Source: Betaproteobacteria bacterium (GTDB taxonomy: Bacteria; Pseudomonadota; Gammaproteobacteria; Burkholderiales; Burkholderiaceae_C). Taken from it: a stretch of 64,000 bases of DNA. The position numbers were made by a program, and so were the translations under genes. Of the stretch, positions 22,048 through 30,853 are shown piece by piece. Within the stretch, counting starts at the first letter, position 1, and every line of letters starts with the position of its first letter. The stretch is taken from contig JADJWD010000007.1 in NCBI GenBank assembly GCA_016716535.1, forward strand, positions 248,001 to 312,000, read 5' to 3'. The notes beneath the pieces are model-generated. The model made no database searches. It saw only the letters and a program-made list of their open reading frames with translations, and had not been told where the DNA came from.

Positions 22048-23248
22048 GCGCATCGCCGAGCCTGATCATGACCACTGCACGCCGACCAGTAGGCCGCGGC
22101 ATCTCACTCATTGAGGCGCTGGTGGCGATGGCCATCATGGCCTTCGGCATGCTCGGCGTTGTCGGCATGCAGGCGACGCTGCGTGCCAACGCGGACGCGG
22201 CCAAGCAACGCAGCGAGGCCACGCGCCTGGCGGAGGAGAAGATCGAACAGTGGCGCTCGTTCTCGGTGCTGCCGACCACCACCGGCGTCAAGGCCTTCGC
22301 GGACATCGCCACCGTGCGGGCGCACCGCTGACCAGCTTCGTCAGCAACACCACCTACACGCGCACGGTGACCGTGACGTCCCACGCCGGCCCGCCCAGGA
22401 AGACGCTCACCGTCGCGGTCGCCTGGGCCGACCGCACCGGCACGGCCCAGAACGTTCGCCTGTTCAGCGCCGCCACCGCAGTGGCCCCGGCGCTCGCGGC
22501 AACGATGGTGGCGCCGCAGATGAACGCGGGAGGTGTCCGCGAGCCCGGAGGCCGCCGCCGCGGCATTCCGCCGCAGGCGAAGAACTTCGGTGACGGCACC
22601 AGCGGCTTCCGGCCGCCGCAGCCGGCAGGCACGGCGATCGCCTGGCGCTTCGACAACGTCACCGGGGTGATCACATCAAGGTGCACGACGCTGGAACTCG
22701 ATCAACAACGCCGATCTGACGCTGGCGGCACTGACAGGCTGCACGACGGCCCAGGCCTATCAGCTGATCAGCGGCTACCTGCGCTTCCACACCGCGCTCA
22801 CGCAGCCGACGGCGGCCGAGATGGCCAATCCGATCCCCGGCGCCAGCGTCGCGACGAGCACGATCGAAGTCGAAGTGGATCAGACGGCGCCGACGACACG
22901 GCGGACCCAGTGCTTCCACGAGCGATCGGCTCAACTACGCCGAGCTCTATCGGGCGCCGTCTGCCGTGCCTCGGTCGACGAGTCGACGGCACCCAACGCC
23001 CAGGGTCCGGCCGGCTGCGCATGCCCGACCTGGCCGCGAACCTGGCCGTCACCGGGCACGGCAAGGGCAACCGCTAATCGCCGCTTCCGGGCCGGCCGAA
23101 CCCGGCCTACGCCTCGGCGATCAACGGCCCACTGGGCAACGAGAACCTGGCGGTGTCCCCTGGCATCGCAGGGCCGCGTTCTTGCCCCAACCGCGCCGAG
23201 GCGAGCGGCATCACCAGCCCTGAGAGACCTCGATCGCGCCGCGCATAG
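22044..23248 (+). pseudogene. pilV: PilV-like minor pilin with multiple frameshifts
   Basis: A GTG at 22044 overlaps the pilX stop (GTGA) and has GGAGGG upstream; MTTARRP at 22068 is the next choice. The prepilin signal is RGISLIEALVAMAIMAFGMLG, as in PilV. The frame shifts near 22315 (to SNTTYTRTVTVTSHAG), near 22685 (to WNSINNADLTLAALTGC) and again near 22890 and beyond. The C-terminal piece NPAYASAINGPLGNENLAV lies in a further frame and stops at 23246-23248, just before ribD. The pieces fit one protein of about 390 residues. Confidence 0.62.
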
Positions 23249-23251
23249 ACT
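23246..23251 (+). promoter_or_regulatory. TANNNT box before ribD
   Basis: TAGACT, ending seven bases before the ribD ATG, with no Shine-Dalgarno. Its TAG also serves as the stop of the broken pilV. Confidence 0.35.
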
Positions 23252-23258
23252 GCGGCGC

Positions 23259-24452
23259 ATGTCCACGTCCACCGCCGCGCCGCCCAACCTGCCGCCGCTG
23301 GACTTTCAGCGCCTCACCGAAGCGCTCGCCCTCGCCGAGCAGGCGACCGGTCTGTCCGACCCCAACCCACGCGTCGGCTGCATCGTCGGCTTGGCCGACG
23401 GCACGGTGCTCGGGCGCGGCAGCACGCAGGCGGCGGGGCAGGCGCATGCCGAGGTGATGGCGCTTCGCGACGCGGCGGCGGCCGGGCGCAGCGTGCGCGG
23501 CGCCACCGCCTGGGTGACGCTCGAGCCGTGTGCGCACCACGGGCGCACGCCGCCGTGCTGCGACGCACTCGTCGCCGCCGGCATCGCGCGCGTCGTCGTC
23601 GCCATCGCTGACCCGTTCGCGAAGGTCGACGGCCGCGGCCTCGAGCGCTTGCGCGCGGCCGGCGTCGAGGTCGTGGCCGCCGATCCGGCGAGCGACATCG
23701 CCACCGCGGCGCACGAAATCAACATCGGCTTCTTCTCGCGCGTGCGGCGCAGCCGGCCGTGGCTGCGCATGAAGATCGCCGCGTCGCTGGACGGCCGCAC
23801 GGCGCTGGCCAACGGCCGCAGCCAGTGGATCACCGGCCCGGCTGCGCGCGCCGACGGCCACGCCTGGCGCCGGCGCGCCGCGGCCACGCTCACCGGCATC
23901 GGCACCGTGCTCGAAGACGACCCGCGGCTGGACGTGCGCGACGTGCCCACGGCGCGCCAGCCGCAACGGGTGATCGTCGACTCGCGTCTGCAGACGCCGC
24001 CGGCCGCGCGCATCCTGCAGCCGCCGGGCACGGTGTGGATCTACGCCGCGGCGGCCACTGACGGTGATGCGCAAGCAGCCGCGCGCCGCGCCGCGCTCGA
24101 GGCCACCGGCGCAGTCGAGATTCATGTCGTCGGGCCTCACTCAGAGTCAGCTGGCGACGCCGCCCCCAAGGTCGACCTCGCCGCGATGCTCACCGACCTC
24201 GCCGCGCGCGGCATCAACGAGTTGCACGTCGAGGCAGGCCACAAGCTCAACGCGTCGCTGCTGCGCGCCGGCCTCGTCGACGAGCTGCTCGTCTACCTCG
24301 CGCCGAAGTTCATCGGGCTCGGCCGCGAGATGGCCGCCTTCGGGCCGATCACCGAGCTCACCGAGGCGCTGCAGTTCCGCTTCATCGAGGCCACGCCCAT
24401 CGGCGACGACCTGCGCATCCGCGCGCGGCCGCCGGGCCGCGAGCGGTTCTGA
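23259..24452 (+). CDS. ribD: Bifunctional riboflavin deaminase/reductase RibD
   Basis: 397 residues. It carries out steps two and three of riboflavin synthesis. The N-terminal deaminase has the zinc motif His63-Ala-Glu65 (AHAEV) with Cys91 and Cys100 in EPCAHHGRTPPC. The reductase domain follows from about residue 165 (RPWLRMKIAASLDGRTALANG) with NELHVEAGHKLNASLL near the end. The ATG at 23259 fits the family start. ribBA follows after 53 bases; a riboflavin synthase gene (ribE) that often lies between them is missing. Confidence 0.96.
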   Translation: MSTSTAAPPNLPPLDFQRLTEALALAEQATGLSDPNPRVGCIVGLADGTVLGRGSTQAAGQAHAEVMALRDAAAAGRSVRGATAWVTLEPCAHHGRTPPCCDALVAAGIARVVVAIADPFAKVDGRGLERLRAAGVEVVAADPASDIATAAHEINIGFFSRVRRSRPWLRMKIAASLDGRTALANGRSQWITGPAARADGHAWRRRAAATLTGIGTVLEDDPRLDVRDVPTARQPQRVIVDSRLQTPPAARILQPPGTVWIYAAAATDGDAQAAARRAALEATGAVEIHVVGPHSESAGDAAPKVDLAAMLTDLAARGINELHVEAGHKLNASLLRAGLVDELLVYLAPKFIGLGREMAAFGPITELTEALQFRFIEATPIGDDLRIRARPPGRERF

Positions 24453-24491
24453 ACGCCGCGCTGCGCCCGGGGCCGGCGCAAGCCCCCCACC

Positions 24492-24497
24492 TACAAT
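24492..24497 (+). promoter_or_regulatory. TANNNT box before ribBA
   Basis: TACAAT, ending eight bases before the ATG at 24506; the intervening CCGCCCCC has no ribosome binding site. A leaderless start is plausible. Confidence 0.4.
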
Positions 24498-24505
24498 CCG
24501 CCCCC

Positions 24506-25615
24506 ATGTCCATCGCCCCGATTCCCGAGCTGGTGGCCGAGATCGCCGCCGGCCGCATGGTCATCCTCGTCGACGAGGAAGACCGCGAGAACGAAGGCGA
24601 TGTCGTGCTCGCCGCCGACCACGTCTCGCCCGAGGCGATCAACTTCATGGCCCGGTACGCGCGCGGGCTGATCTGCCTGACGCTGCCGCGCGAGCGCTGC
24701 GAGCGGCTGCAGCTGCCGCCGATGGCCGCGCGCAACGGCACCGTGCACGGCACCGCATTCACCGTGTCGATCGAGGCGGCCAGCGGCGTCACCACCGGCA
24801 TCTCTGCGGCCGACCGCGCGCGCACCGTCGCCGCCGCGGTGGCGCGCGACGCGAAGGCGAGCGATCTCGTGCAGCCGGGCCATATCTTCCCGCTGCAGGC
24901 GCAGGATGGCGGCGTGCTGATGCGCGCCGGCCACACCGAAGCCGGCTGCGACCTCGCCGCGCTCGCCGGCCTCACGCCGGCGGCCGTCATCTGCGAGGTG
25001 ATGAAGGACGACGGCACGATGGCGCGCCTGCCCGACCTCGAGGTCTTCGCGCGCGAGCACGGGCTGAAGATCGGCACGATCGCCGACCTCATCGGCCATC
25101 GCCTTCGCCACGAGACGCTGATCGAGCTGGTCGGCGAGCGCCGCTTCGAGACACCGCATGGCGGCTTCGCCGGCCGCATCTACCGCGACAAGGGCGGCGG
25201 CGTGCACATCGCGCTGACGCACGGCCGCTGGAGCGCCGCCGACGAGGTGCCGGTGCGCGTGCACGAGCCGTTCACCGCCATCGACCTGCTCGATGCCGCG
25301 AGCCCCGGCCACACCTGGCCGCTGCCGCGCGCGCTGGCCGCGCTGCGCGAAGGCGAGCGCGGCGTGGCCGTGCTGCTGAACTGCACGCCCGACGCGGCGG
25401 CGCTGTGGCCGCAGCTGCTGCCGGCCGATGCGCGCGGCGCGAGCAACGGCGCGGCGCGCCCGCAGCCGCAGGACCTGCGCGTCTACGGCATCGGCGCGCA
25501 GATCCTGCGCGACCTCGGCGTGCACCGCATGCGGCTGCTCGGCAGCCCGCGGCGCATGCCCAGCATGGCCGGCTACGGGCTCGAGATCACCGGTTATCGC
25601 GCCGCGGTCACCTGA
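24506..25615 (+). CDS. ribBA: DHBP synthase with degenerate GTP cyclohydrolase II domain
   Basis: 369 residues. The N-terminal domain (about 1-205) is 3,4-dihydroxy-2-butanone 4-phosphate synthase: DEEDRENEGD binds metal, and HTEAGCDLAALAG is a later active-site block. The C-terminal domain (about 210-369) has the RibA fold but lacks the zinc-binding cysteine triad and the catalytic arginine-containing loop, so it is probably not an active cyclohydrolase. This is common in proteobacterial RibBA-like proteins, in which a separate ribA supplies the activity. It is likely co-transcribed with ribH (37 bases) and nusB. Confidence 0.93.
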   Translation: MSIAPIPELVAEIAAGRMVILVDEEDRENEGDVVLAADHVSPEAINFMARYARGLICLTLPRERCERLQLPPMAARNGTVHGTAFTVSIEAASGVTTGISAADRARTVAAAVARDAKASDLVQPGHIFPLQAQDGGVLMRAGHTEAGCDLAALAGLTPAAVICEVMKDDGTMARLPDLEVFAREHGLKIGTIADLIGHRLRHETLIELVGERRFETPHGGFAGRIYRDKGGGVHIALTHGRWSAADEVPVRVHEPFTAIDLLDAASPGHTWPLPRALAALREGERGVAVLLNCTPDAAALWPQLLPADARGASNGAARPQPQDLRVYGIGAQILRDLGVHRMRLLGSPRRMPSMAGYGLEITGYRAAVT

Positions 25616-25652
25616 GGCCACGCGCGTCCTCTTTCTTCGGAGAAGCGACACC

Positions 25653-26117
25653 ATGCAAGCAGCCGACAAGGGCTCGAGCGGCGAACTCGACGGCGCCGGC
25701 CTGCGCATCGGCATCGTGCGCGCCCGCTTCAACGACGCCGTCACCGGCGCCATCGCGCAGGCGTGCCTGGCCGAACTCGAGCGCCTCGAGGTCGAGGCCG
25801 GCGACATCCGCCACGTCACCGTGCCCGGCGCACTCGAGATCCCGGTGGTGCTGAAGGTCATGGCCGACGGCGGCGACTTCGACGCGTTGATTGCCATCGG
25901 CTGCGTCATCCGCGGCGAGACCTACCACTTCGAACTCGTCGCCAACGAAAGCGGCGCCGGCGTCACGCGCGTCGCGCTCGACCACGGCGTGCCGGTGGCC
26001 AACGCCATCCTCACCTGCGACACCGAAGCGCAGGCCTGGGCGCGCGCCACCGAGAAGGGTTGCGACGCGGCACGTGTCGCCGTCGAGATGGCCAACCTGC
26101 TGGAAGAGCTGTCGTGA
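25653..26117 (+). CDS. ribH: 6,7-dimethyl-8-ribityllumazine synthase
   Basis: 154 residues, normal length. It condenses the RibD product with the DHBP made by RibB. Landmarks are RIGIVRARFNDAVTG, VPGALEIPVVLKVM, GCVIRGETYHFELVANES with the catalytic histidine, and PVANAILTCDTEAQA. The ATG at 25653 has CGGAGAAG upstream. Its stop overlaps the nusB start (GTGA). Confidence 0.96.
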   Translation: MQAADKGSSGELDGAGLRIGIVRARFNDAVTGAIAQACLAELERLEVEAGDIRHVTVPGALEIPVVLKVMADGGDFDALIAIGCVIRGETYHFELVANESGAGVTRVALDHGVPVANAILTCDTEAQAWARATEKGCDAARVAVEMANLLEELS

Positions 26118-26713
26118 CCGATGCGCCGGGCGCACCGGCGGCGCCGTCGCCGGCAGCGCCCCAGGGCAAGCACCGCGGCGGCGGCGCGCAGGCGCGCAAC
26201 CCGCGCCGGCGCGCGCGCGAGTTCGCGGTGCAGGGCCTGTATCAATGGCTGCTCGCCGGCGGCAGCGCCGCCGACGTGCTGGCGCACCTGCGCGAGCTCG
26301 ACGACTTCGAGCGCGCCGACCGCGCCCACCTCGACGCGCTCGTGCACGGCGGCATCGAGGAAGCCGGCGCGCTCGACGCGGCAATCGCCCGCCACGTCGA
26401 CCGGCCGACCAAGCAGCTCTCGCCCGTCGAGCACGCGGTACTGATGATCGGCGCCTACGAGCTGACGCACTGCATCGACGTGCCCTACCGCGTCGTCATC
26501 AACGAGGCCGTCGAGCTGGCCAAGGCCTTCGGCGGCACCGACGGCCACAAGTACGTCAACGGCGTGCTCGACAAGACCGCCGCCGACCTGCGCCCGGTGG
26601 AGGTCGCGGCGCGCCGCGCCGGTGGGGAGGGCGCGACGCGCACCAAGCCGCCCGCGTCGACCAAAGCGCCCGCGCCATCCAAGCCGCCCCCGTCGCCTTC
26701 CGACCCCGCATGA
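26114..26713 (+). CDS. nusB: Transcription antitermination factor NusB
   Basis: 199 residues from the GTG at 26114 that overlaps the ribH stop. NusB binds boxA with S10 during rRNA transcription. The helical core runs from ARNPRRRAREFAVQGLYQW to VNGVLDKTAADLRP (about residues 27-165) with SPVEHAVLMIGAYEL and VVINEAVELAKAFGG. Both ends are extended: an Ala/Pro-rich leader and a Thr/Pro/Lys-rich tail of about 35 residues. The downstream aminotransferase starts inside its stop codon (ATGA). Confidence 0.95.
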   Translation: MTDAPGAPAAPSPAAPQGKHRGGGAQARNPRRRAREFAVQGLYQWLLAGGSAADVLAHLRELDDFERADRAHLDALVHGGIEEAGALDAAIARHVDRPTKQLSPVEHAVLMIGAYELTHCIDVPYRVVINEAVELAKAFGGTDGHKYVNGVLDKTAADLRPVEVAARRAGGEGATRTKPPASTKAPAPSKPPPSPSDPA

Positions 26714-27915
26714 CCCTGCGCACCGCCCGGCGGCTCGACCGCATCGAACCGTTCTACGTGCTGGAGCTGGCCAAGGAGGCCGCGCGCATCGCCGAAAGCG
26801 CCGAGTGCGACCCCGCGCGCGGCGGCGAGCGGATGATCTTCCTGAACATCGGCGAGCCCGACTTCGGCGCGCCCGACGTGGCGCTGCGCACCGCCGCCGG
26901 CGTGCTCGCCGGCCGCGCGCTGCCGTACACGCAGGCCACCGGCATCGCGCCGCTGCGCGAGCGCATCTCGGGCTGGTATGCGCAGCGTTTCGGCCTCGAC
27001 ATCGACCCGGCTCGCATCCTCGTCACGGCCGGCGCGTCGGGGGCGCTGGTGCTCGCCTGCCTGGCGCTCTTCGAAGCCGGCGACGAGGTGCTGCTGCCCG
27101 ACCCCAGCTACCCGTGCAACCGCCACTTCGTCGCCGCCGCCGACGCGACGCCGCGCCTCTTGCCCACCGGCCCGGAGCAACGCTTCCAGTTGAGCGCCGA
27201 GGATGTCGCCCGCCACTGGACGGCGGCGACCCGCGGCGTGCTGCTCGCGAGCCCGAGCAACCCCACCGGCACGAGCATCGCGCCCGAGGTGATGCGCGCA
27301 ATCGTCGACGAAGTGCGCCAGCGCGGCGGCGTCGCGCTCGTCGACGAGATCTACCTCGGCCTCAGCTACGACGCGCGCTACGGCGGCAGCGCGCTCGCGC
27401 ACGACCCGCGCGGCGAGCACGTCATCTCGATCAACAGCTTCTCCAAGTACTTCAGCATGACGGGCTGGCGGCTGGGCTGGCTGGTGCTGCCGCCGGCACT
27501 GGTGGCGCCGATGGAGCGCCTGGCGCAGAACCTCTTCATCTGCCCCAGCACGCTGGCGCAGCAGGCGGCGGTAGCCTGCTTCGAACCCGAGGCGCTGGCG
27601 CAGTGTGAACAGCGCCGCGGCGAGCTGGAACGCCGGCGCGACTTCATCGTGCCGGCGCTCGAGCGCCTGGCGCTGCCGGTGCCGGTGGTGCCCGACGGCG
27701 CCTTCTATGCCTGGGCCGACTGCTCGGCGCACGACGCGAGCAGCTGGCACCTGTGCCAGCGGCTGACGCGCCGCGCGCACATCGCGCTGACGCCGGGCCG
27801 CGACTTCGGCCCCGCGGCCGCCGAGCGCTACCTGCGGCTGTCGTTCGCCGGCGCGATGGACGACCTGCGCGACGCCGTCGCGCGGCTCGAGCGCGAACTC
27901 GGCCGAAGCGGCTGA
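26710..27915 (+). CDS. Class I/II pyridoxal phosphate aminotransferase
   Basis: 401 residues. A fold-type I aminotransferase that makes or degrades amino acids. The PLP lysine is Lys246 in SFSKYFSMTGWRLGW, and the fold also shows NIGEPDFGAPD, SPSNPTGT and LVDEIYLGL. These match the aspartate/aromatic and MalY/PatA-like group; the exact substrate is not clear. It is translationally coupled to nusB, so it is the last gene of the rib-nusB operon. A GGCCGG-rich stretch after the stop may help end the transcript. Confidence 0.9.
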   Translation: MTLRTARRLDRIEPFYVLELAKEAARIAESAECDPARGGERMIFLNIGEPDFGAPDVALRTAAGVLAGRALPYTQATGIAPLRERISGWYAQRFGLDIDPARILVTAGASGALVLACLALFEAGDEVLLPDPSYPCNRHFVAAADATPRLLPTGPEQRFQLSAEDVARHWTAATRGVLLASPSNPTGTSIAPEVMRAIVDEVRQRGGVALVDEIYLGLSYDARYGGSALAHDPRGEHVISINSFSKYFSMTGWRLGWLVLPPALVAPMERLAQNLFICPSTLAQQAAVACFEPEALAQCEQRRGELERRRDFIVPALERLALPVPVVPDGAFYAWADCSAHDASSWHLCQRLTRRAHIALTPGRDFGPAAAERYLRLSFAGAMDDLRDAVARLERELGRSG

Positions 27916-28043
27916 CGCGGCCGGCCCGGCCCGCTCGACGAAAGCGGCCGGCCAAGGTCGCATCGGCGCGACAATCCACCCGGCCAGGTACCGCCCGCCG
28001 GCCCGCATCTGCGGGGGTGGCGCGGCTGCCGAACACCCGATCG

Positions 28044-28049
28044 CTAGAT
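28044..28049 (+). promoter_or_regulatory. Candidate -10 box for the kinase gene
   Basis: TAGATT in the 212-base gap after the aminotransferase, about 80 bases before the kinase start. The -35 is weak. Confidence 0.25.
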
Positions 28050-28127
28050 TGGTGCCGAGTGAAGGCGCCGCCAAGCCCTTGTTTTTCGTACGCTCGGGCG
28101 TTCGGCGAAGACGTAAGCTGCCACATC

Positions 28128-30280
28128 GTGGGAATCACCCTGTTCAAGCGTCCGGCGCCCCGCCAAGAGGAGGCCGACTCGGAGTTCGCCGCCACCGTGG
28201 CCACGCTGCCGCCGGGGGCCGAGGCGGCCGTGCCGCTGCCGCCGGCCGGCGACGGCGCGCCTGATTCGCTGCCGCCCGATTCGCTGCCGCCGGATTCGCT
28301 GACCTTCGACTCGCAGCCGTTCGACTCGGTGCCACCCGATGCGGGCGATTCACTGCCGCCCGATTCGCTGCCGCCGGATTCGCAGCCCTTCGTCGCATCC
28401 GAGCCGCCGAAGGCGCCGGCCGACCCGTTCGACCCGCATCCGCCGGCGGAACTGCCGGCCTACCTCGGCGGCAAGGCCGCGCCGGCGGCCTCCTCCAGCA
28501 CGGCCACTGCCGACGACGCGCAAAGCGCGCTGCCGATGGCCGACCAGCCGACGATCGCGCAGGTCGGCCGTTATGCGTTGAAGCGGCCGCTGGGTGTCGG
28601 CGGTCTCGGCCAGGTGCACGAGGCGTGGGATCCGCTGCTGTCGCGCACGGTCGCGATCAAGACGCTGCAGTTCGAGTCCGACCCGCGCACGCGCAACTCG
28701 CTCGATCGCCTCTTCCTCAACGAAGCCCGCGCGGTGGCGGGGCTGTCGCACCCGAACATCGTCACCGTGCACGACGCCGGCCTGTCGCCGCAAGGCGTGT
28801 ACCTGGCGATGGAGCGGCTGCAGGGCAAGGACCTGCGGCAAAAGCTCGCGGAAGGCTGGAAGCCCGGCCCGGCGGTCATCGCGCAACTCGTGCGCCGCGT
28901 CGCCGACGCGCTGGCCTACGCGCACGCGCGCGGCGTCGTGCACTGCGACATCAAGCCGGGCAACATCTTCATCACCAGCAGCGACAAGCCGAAGGTGCTC
29001 GATTTCGGCATCGCACGCGTCGCGCACGGCCGCGCCGTGCCGCCGGCGCTGCAAGGCACCGTCGCCGGCTCGCCGCACTACCTGGCGCCCGAGCAGCTGC
29101 AGGGCAAGGACGTCGACGCGCGCACCGACATCTACTCGCTCGGCGTCGTCTTCTACGAGCTGCTGAGCGGCCGGCGCGCCTTCGCCGGCGACTCGGTCGA
29201 GCAGATCACGACCGCGGTGCTGACCAACCATCCGGCGCCGGCACACCTGATCCGCGCCGGCGTGCCCGAGGCGCTGTCGGCGATCGCCGCGCGCGCGATG
29301 GCGCGCGACCCCGAGGCGCGTTACGCCACGGCCAGCGAGATGGCCGCCGACATCCGCAACTGGTTCGAGCAGCCGCGCCCGGCCGCCTCGCCGCGCAGCG
29401 ATCGCACCGAAGCAAAGCGCAGCCGCCAGGGCGCGCGCGGCAAGGCCGGCGCTGTGGCGCCGCGCCGCTGGCTCTGGGCCGTGGCCGGCGCCTCGGCGGC
29501 GCTGGCCGGCATCGTCGCCGTCGGGCTGCTGCTGGCGCTGCGGCCGGGATGGCGCTCGGCGCCCGCGGCCGACGGCGCCACGGTGGCCGCCGCCGGAGCC
29601 ACGGCCGGCACGCCCGCGCGCCCGCGCGAAAGCGACGTGGTGATGAGCGGTGGCGTGCCGGTCGCCGACCCTGCCGCCGCCACGCCGGCCGCCGAGTCCG
29701 CCGAGTCCGCCGCGTCGGCCGCCGGCGCCGCCGGAGTGGCCGGCGCGATCACCCCGCCGGCCGGCGGCGCGACCGATGCCGCCGCGGCCGGCAACGGCAC
29801 GGCTGCAGCCGGCACGTCGTCCACCCCGTCCACCCCGTCCACCCCTCCGCTCCGTCCGCCGGCACTGCGCCCGGCGCAGCAGGCACCCCTTCTGGGTCGG
29901 CGACGCCGGCCGCGCCGGGCAAGACGGCCACGGCGCCACCGGCGCGCGCCACGACCGCAGGGCGCCCCGGCCAGGCGCCTGCCGACCGCACGCGTGACGC
30001 CGCCCGCCGCGCGGCGCAGCCCGCACCGGCGTCGGCCGCCGGCCCCACGACCGTGGCCGCCGCCGCCACCAGCGGCACGCTGCAACTGGCCATCAGCCCC
30101 TGGGGCGAGATCGAGGTCGACGGCCGCAGCGCCGGCACGACGCCGCCGCTGACGCAGCTGGCGCTGCCGGTCGGCACGCACAGCATCACCGTGCGCAACG
30201 CCGACTTCCCGCCCTTCAGCACGACGGTGCAGGTGCAGGCCGACAAGCCGGTCGTCGTGCGCCACCGCTTCGGCCAGTGA
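28128..30280 (+). CDS. Membrane Ser/Thr protein kinase with PEGA domain, one frameshift
   Basis: A Hanks-type kinase, GTG start at 28128 (weakly supported). Order: proline-rich linker with DSLPP repeats (46-88), kinase domain from about 148 with LGVGGLGQV (155-163), Lys178 in VAIK, HCDIKPGN (272-279, with Cys for the usual Arg) and DFG at 292-294, one transmembrane helix (about 447-470), an Ala-rich stalk and a PEGA domain (GTLQLAISPWGEIEVDG onward). The frame is broken near 29850: the third copy of a TCCACCCCG repeat lacks one G, and the PEGA part lies one frame over, ending at 30280. Without the shift the protein would end at 30152 and lose PEGA. The next gene is coupled (GTGA). Confidence 0.83.
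28263..28391 (+). repeat. Fifteen-base tandem repeats in the kinase linker
   Basis: Eight units encode DSLPP or variants (DSLPP, DSLPP, DSLTF, DSQPF, DSVPP, spacer DAG, DSLPP, DSLPP, DSQPF). They lie in frame between the N-terminus and the kinase domain. Copy number may vary between strains. Confidence 0.8.
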
Positions 30281-30708
30281 CGCCCGTAACCCCACCTTCT
30301 CCGGCCCGGCTCGCCTGCGTGGCGTGCCTGGCGCTCGCCGTGCTCGCCACCGGCTGCGCACCGGCCGTGCCGGCGCGGCCGGCGCCGCCGCCGCCGACAC
30401 TGGCCGAGCTGATGCAGCGGCCGGCCGAACGTGCGCTCGTCGAAGGCATCCGCCACTACGACGAAGGCCAATACACGCAGGCCGAAACGCAACTGCGCCG
30501 CGCGCTCGCCGCAGGCCTCACGGACCCGCGCGACCGCGCCAGCGCGCACAAGCTCCTCGCCTTCATCACCTGCACCAGTGCGCGGCTGGACGACTGCGCC
30601 GCTGAGTTCACCGCCGCGCGCGCAGCCGACCCGCGCTTTCAGCTCAGCCGCTCCGAGGCCGGCCACCCGGTGTGGGGCCCGGTGTACCGGCGCACGCTGG
30701 CGCCATGA
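30277..30708 (+). CDS. TssQ-like lipoprotein with TPR-like repeat
   Basis: 143 residues from a GTG at 30277 that overlaps the kinase stop. A signal peptide ends in the lipobox region LATGC (Cys about residue 27). The mature part has a TPR-like pair: ALVEGIRHYDEGQYTQAETQLRRAL and RASAHKLLAFITCTSARLDDC, then a C-terminal GHPVWGPVYRR. It resembles lipoproteins called TssQ, which occur beside type VI secretion genes and kinases; this is from memory and not certain. No other T6SS gene is in the window. Coupling suggests it works with the kinase at the envelope. Confidence 0.62.
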   Translation: MTPVTPPSPARLACVACLALAVLATGCAPAVPARPAPPPPTLAELMQRPAERALVEGIRHYDEGQYTQAETQLRRALAAGLTDPRDRASAHKLLAFITCTSARLDDCAAEFTAARAADPRFQLSRSEAGHPVWGPVYRRTLAP

Positions 30709-30837
30709 GCTGACTTGCTCTGAGCCGGGGGCTTCAGCGGCGCACGCCGCCCCGCCCGGCCTCGCGGCTTCGCCGCCACCCCTGCCGCCGCCCCTGCCGC
30801 CGTCCGGGCCGCCAGCCGGCCCCCGAAGCCGCGCCGG

Positions 30838-30843
30838 TATCAT
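30838..30843 (+). promoter_or_regulatory. TANNNT box before ybgC
   Basis: TATCAT, ending ten bases before the ybgC ATG. It likely drives ybgC-tolQRA; no Shine-Dalgarno is seen in the gap. Confidence 0.4.
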
Positions 30844-30853
30844 CCCGCGGCCC

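Noticed and set aside
18692..23248. Programmed ribosomal frameshifting in the pilin genes
   Set aside because: The shifts go in both directions, lack a shared slippery sequence and are too many. Decay or base errors explain them better.
24453..24505. FMN riboswitch before ribBA
   Set aside because: The gap is only 53 bases and has none of the conserved FMN aptamer blocks.
28263..28391. CRISPR-like repeat array
   Set aside because: The units are 15 bases, directly adjoining, in frame with a protein and without unique spacers.
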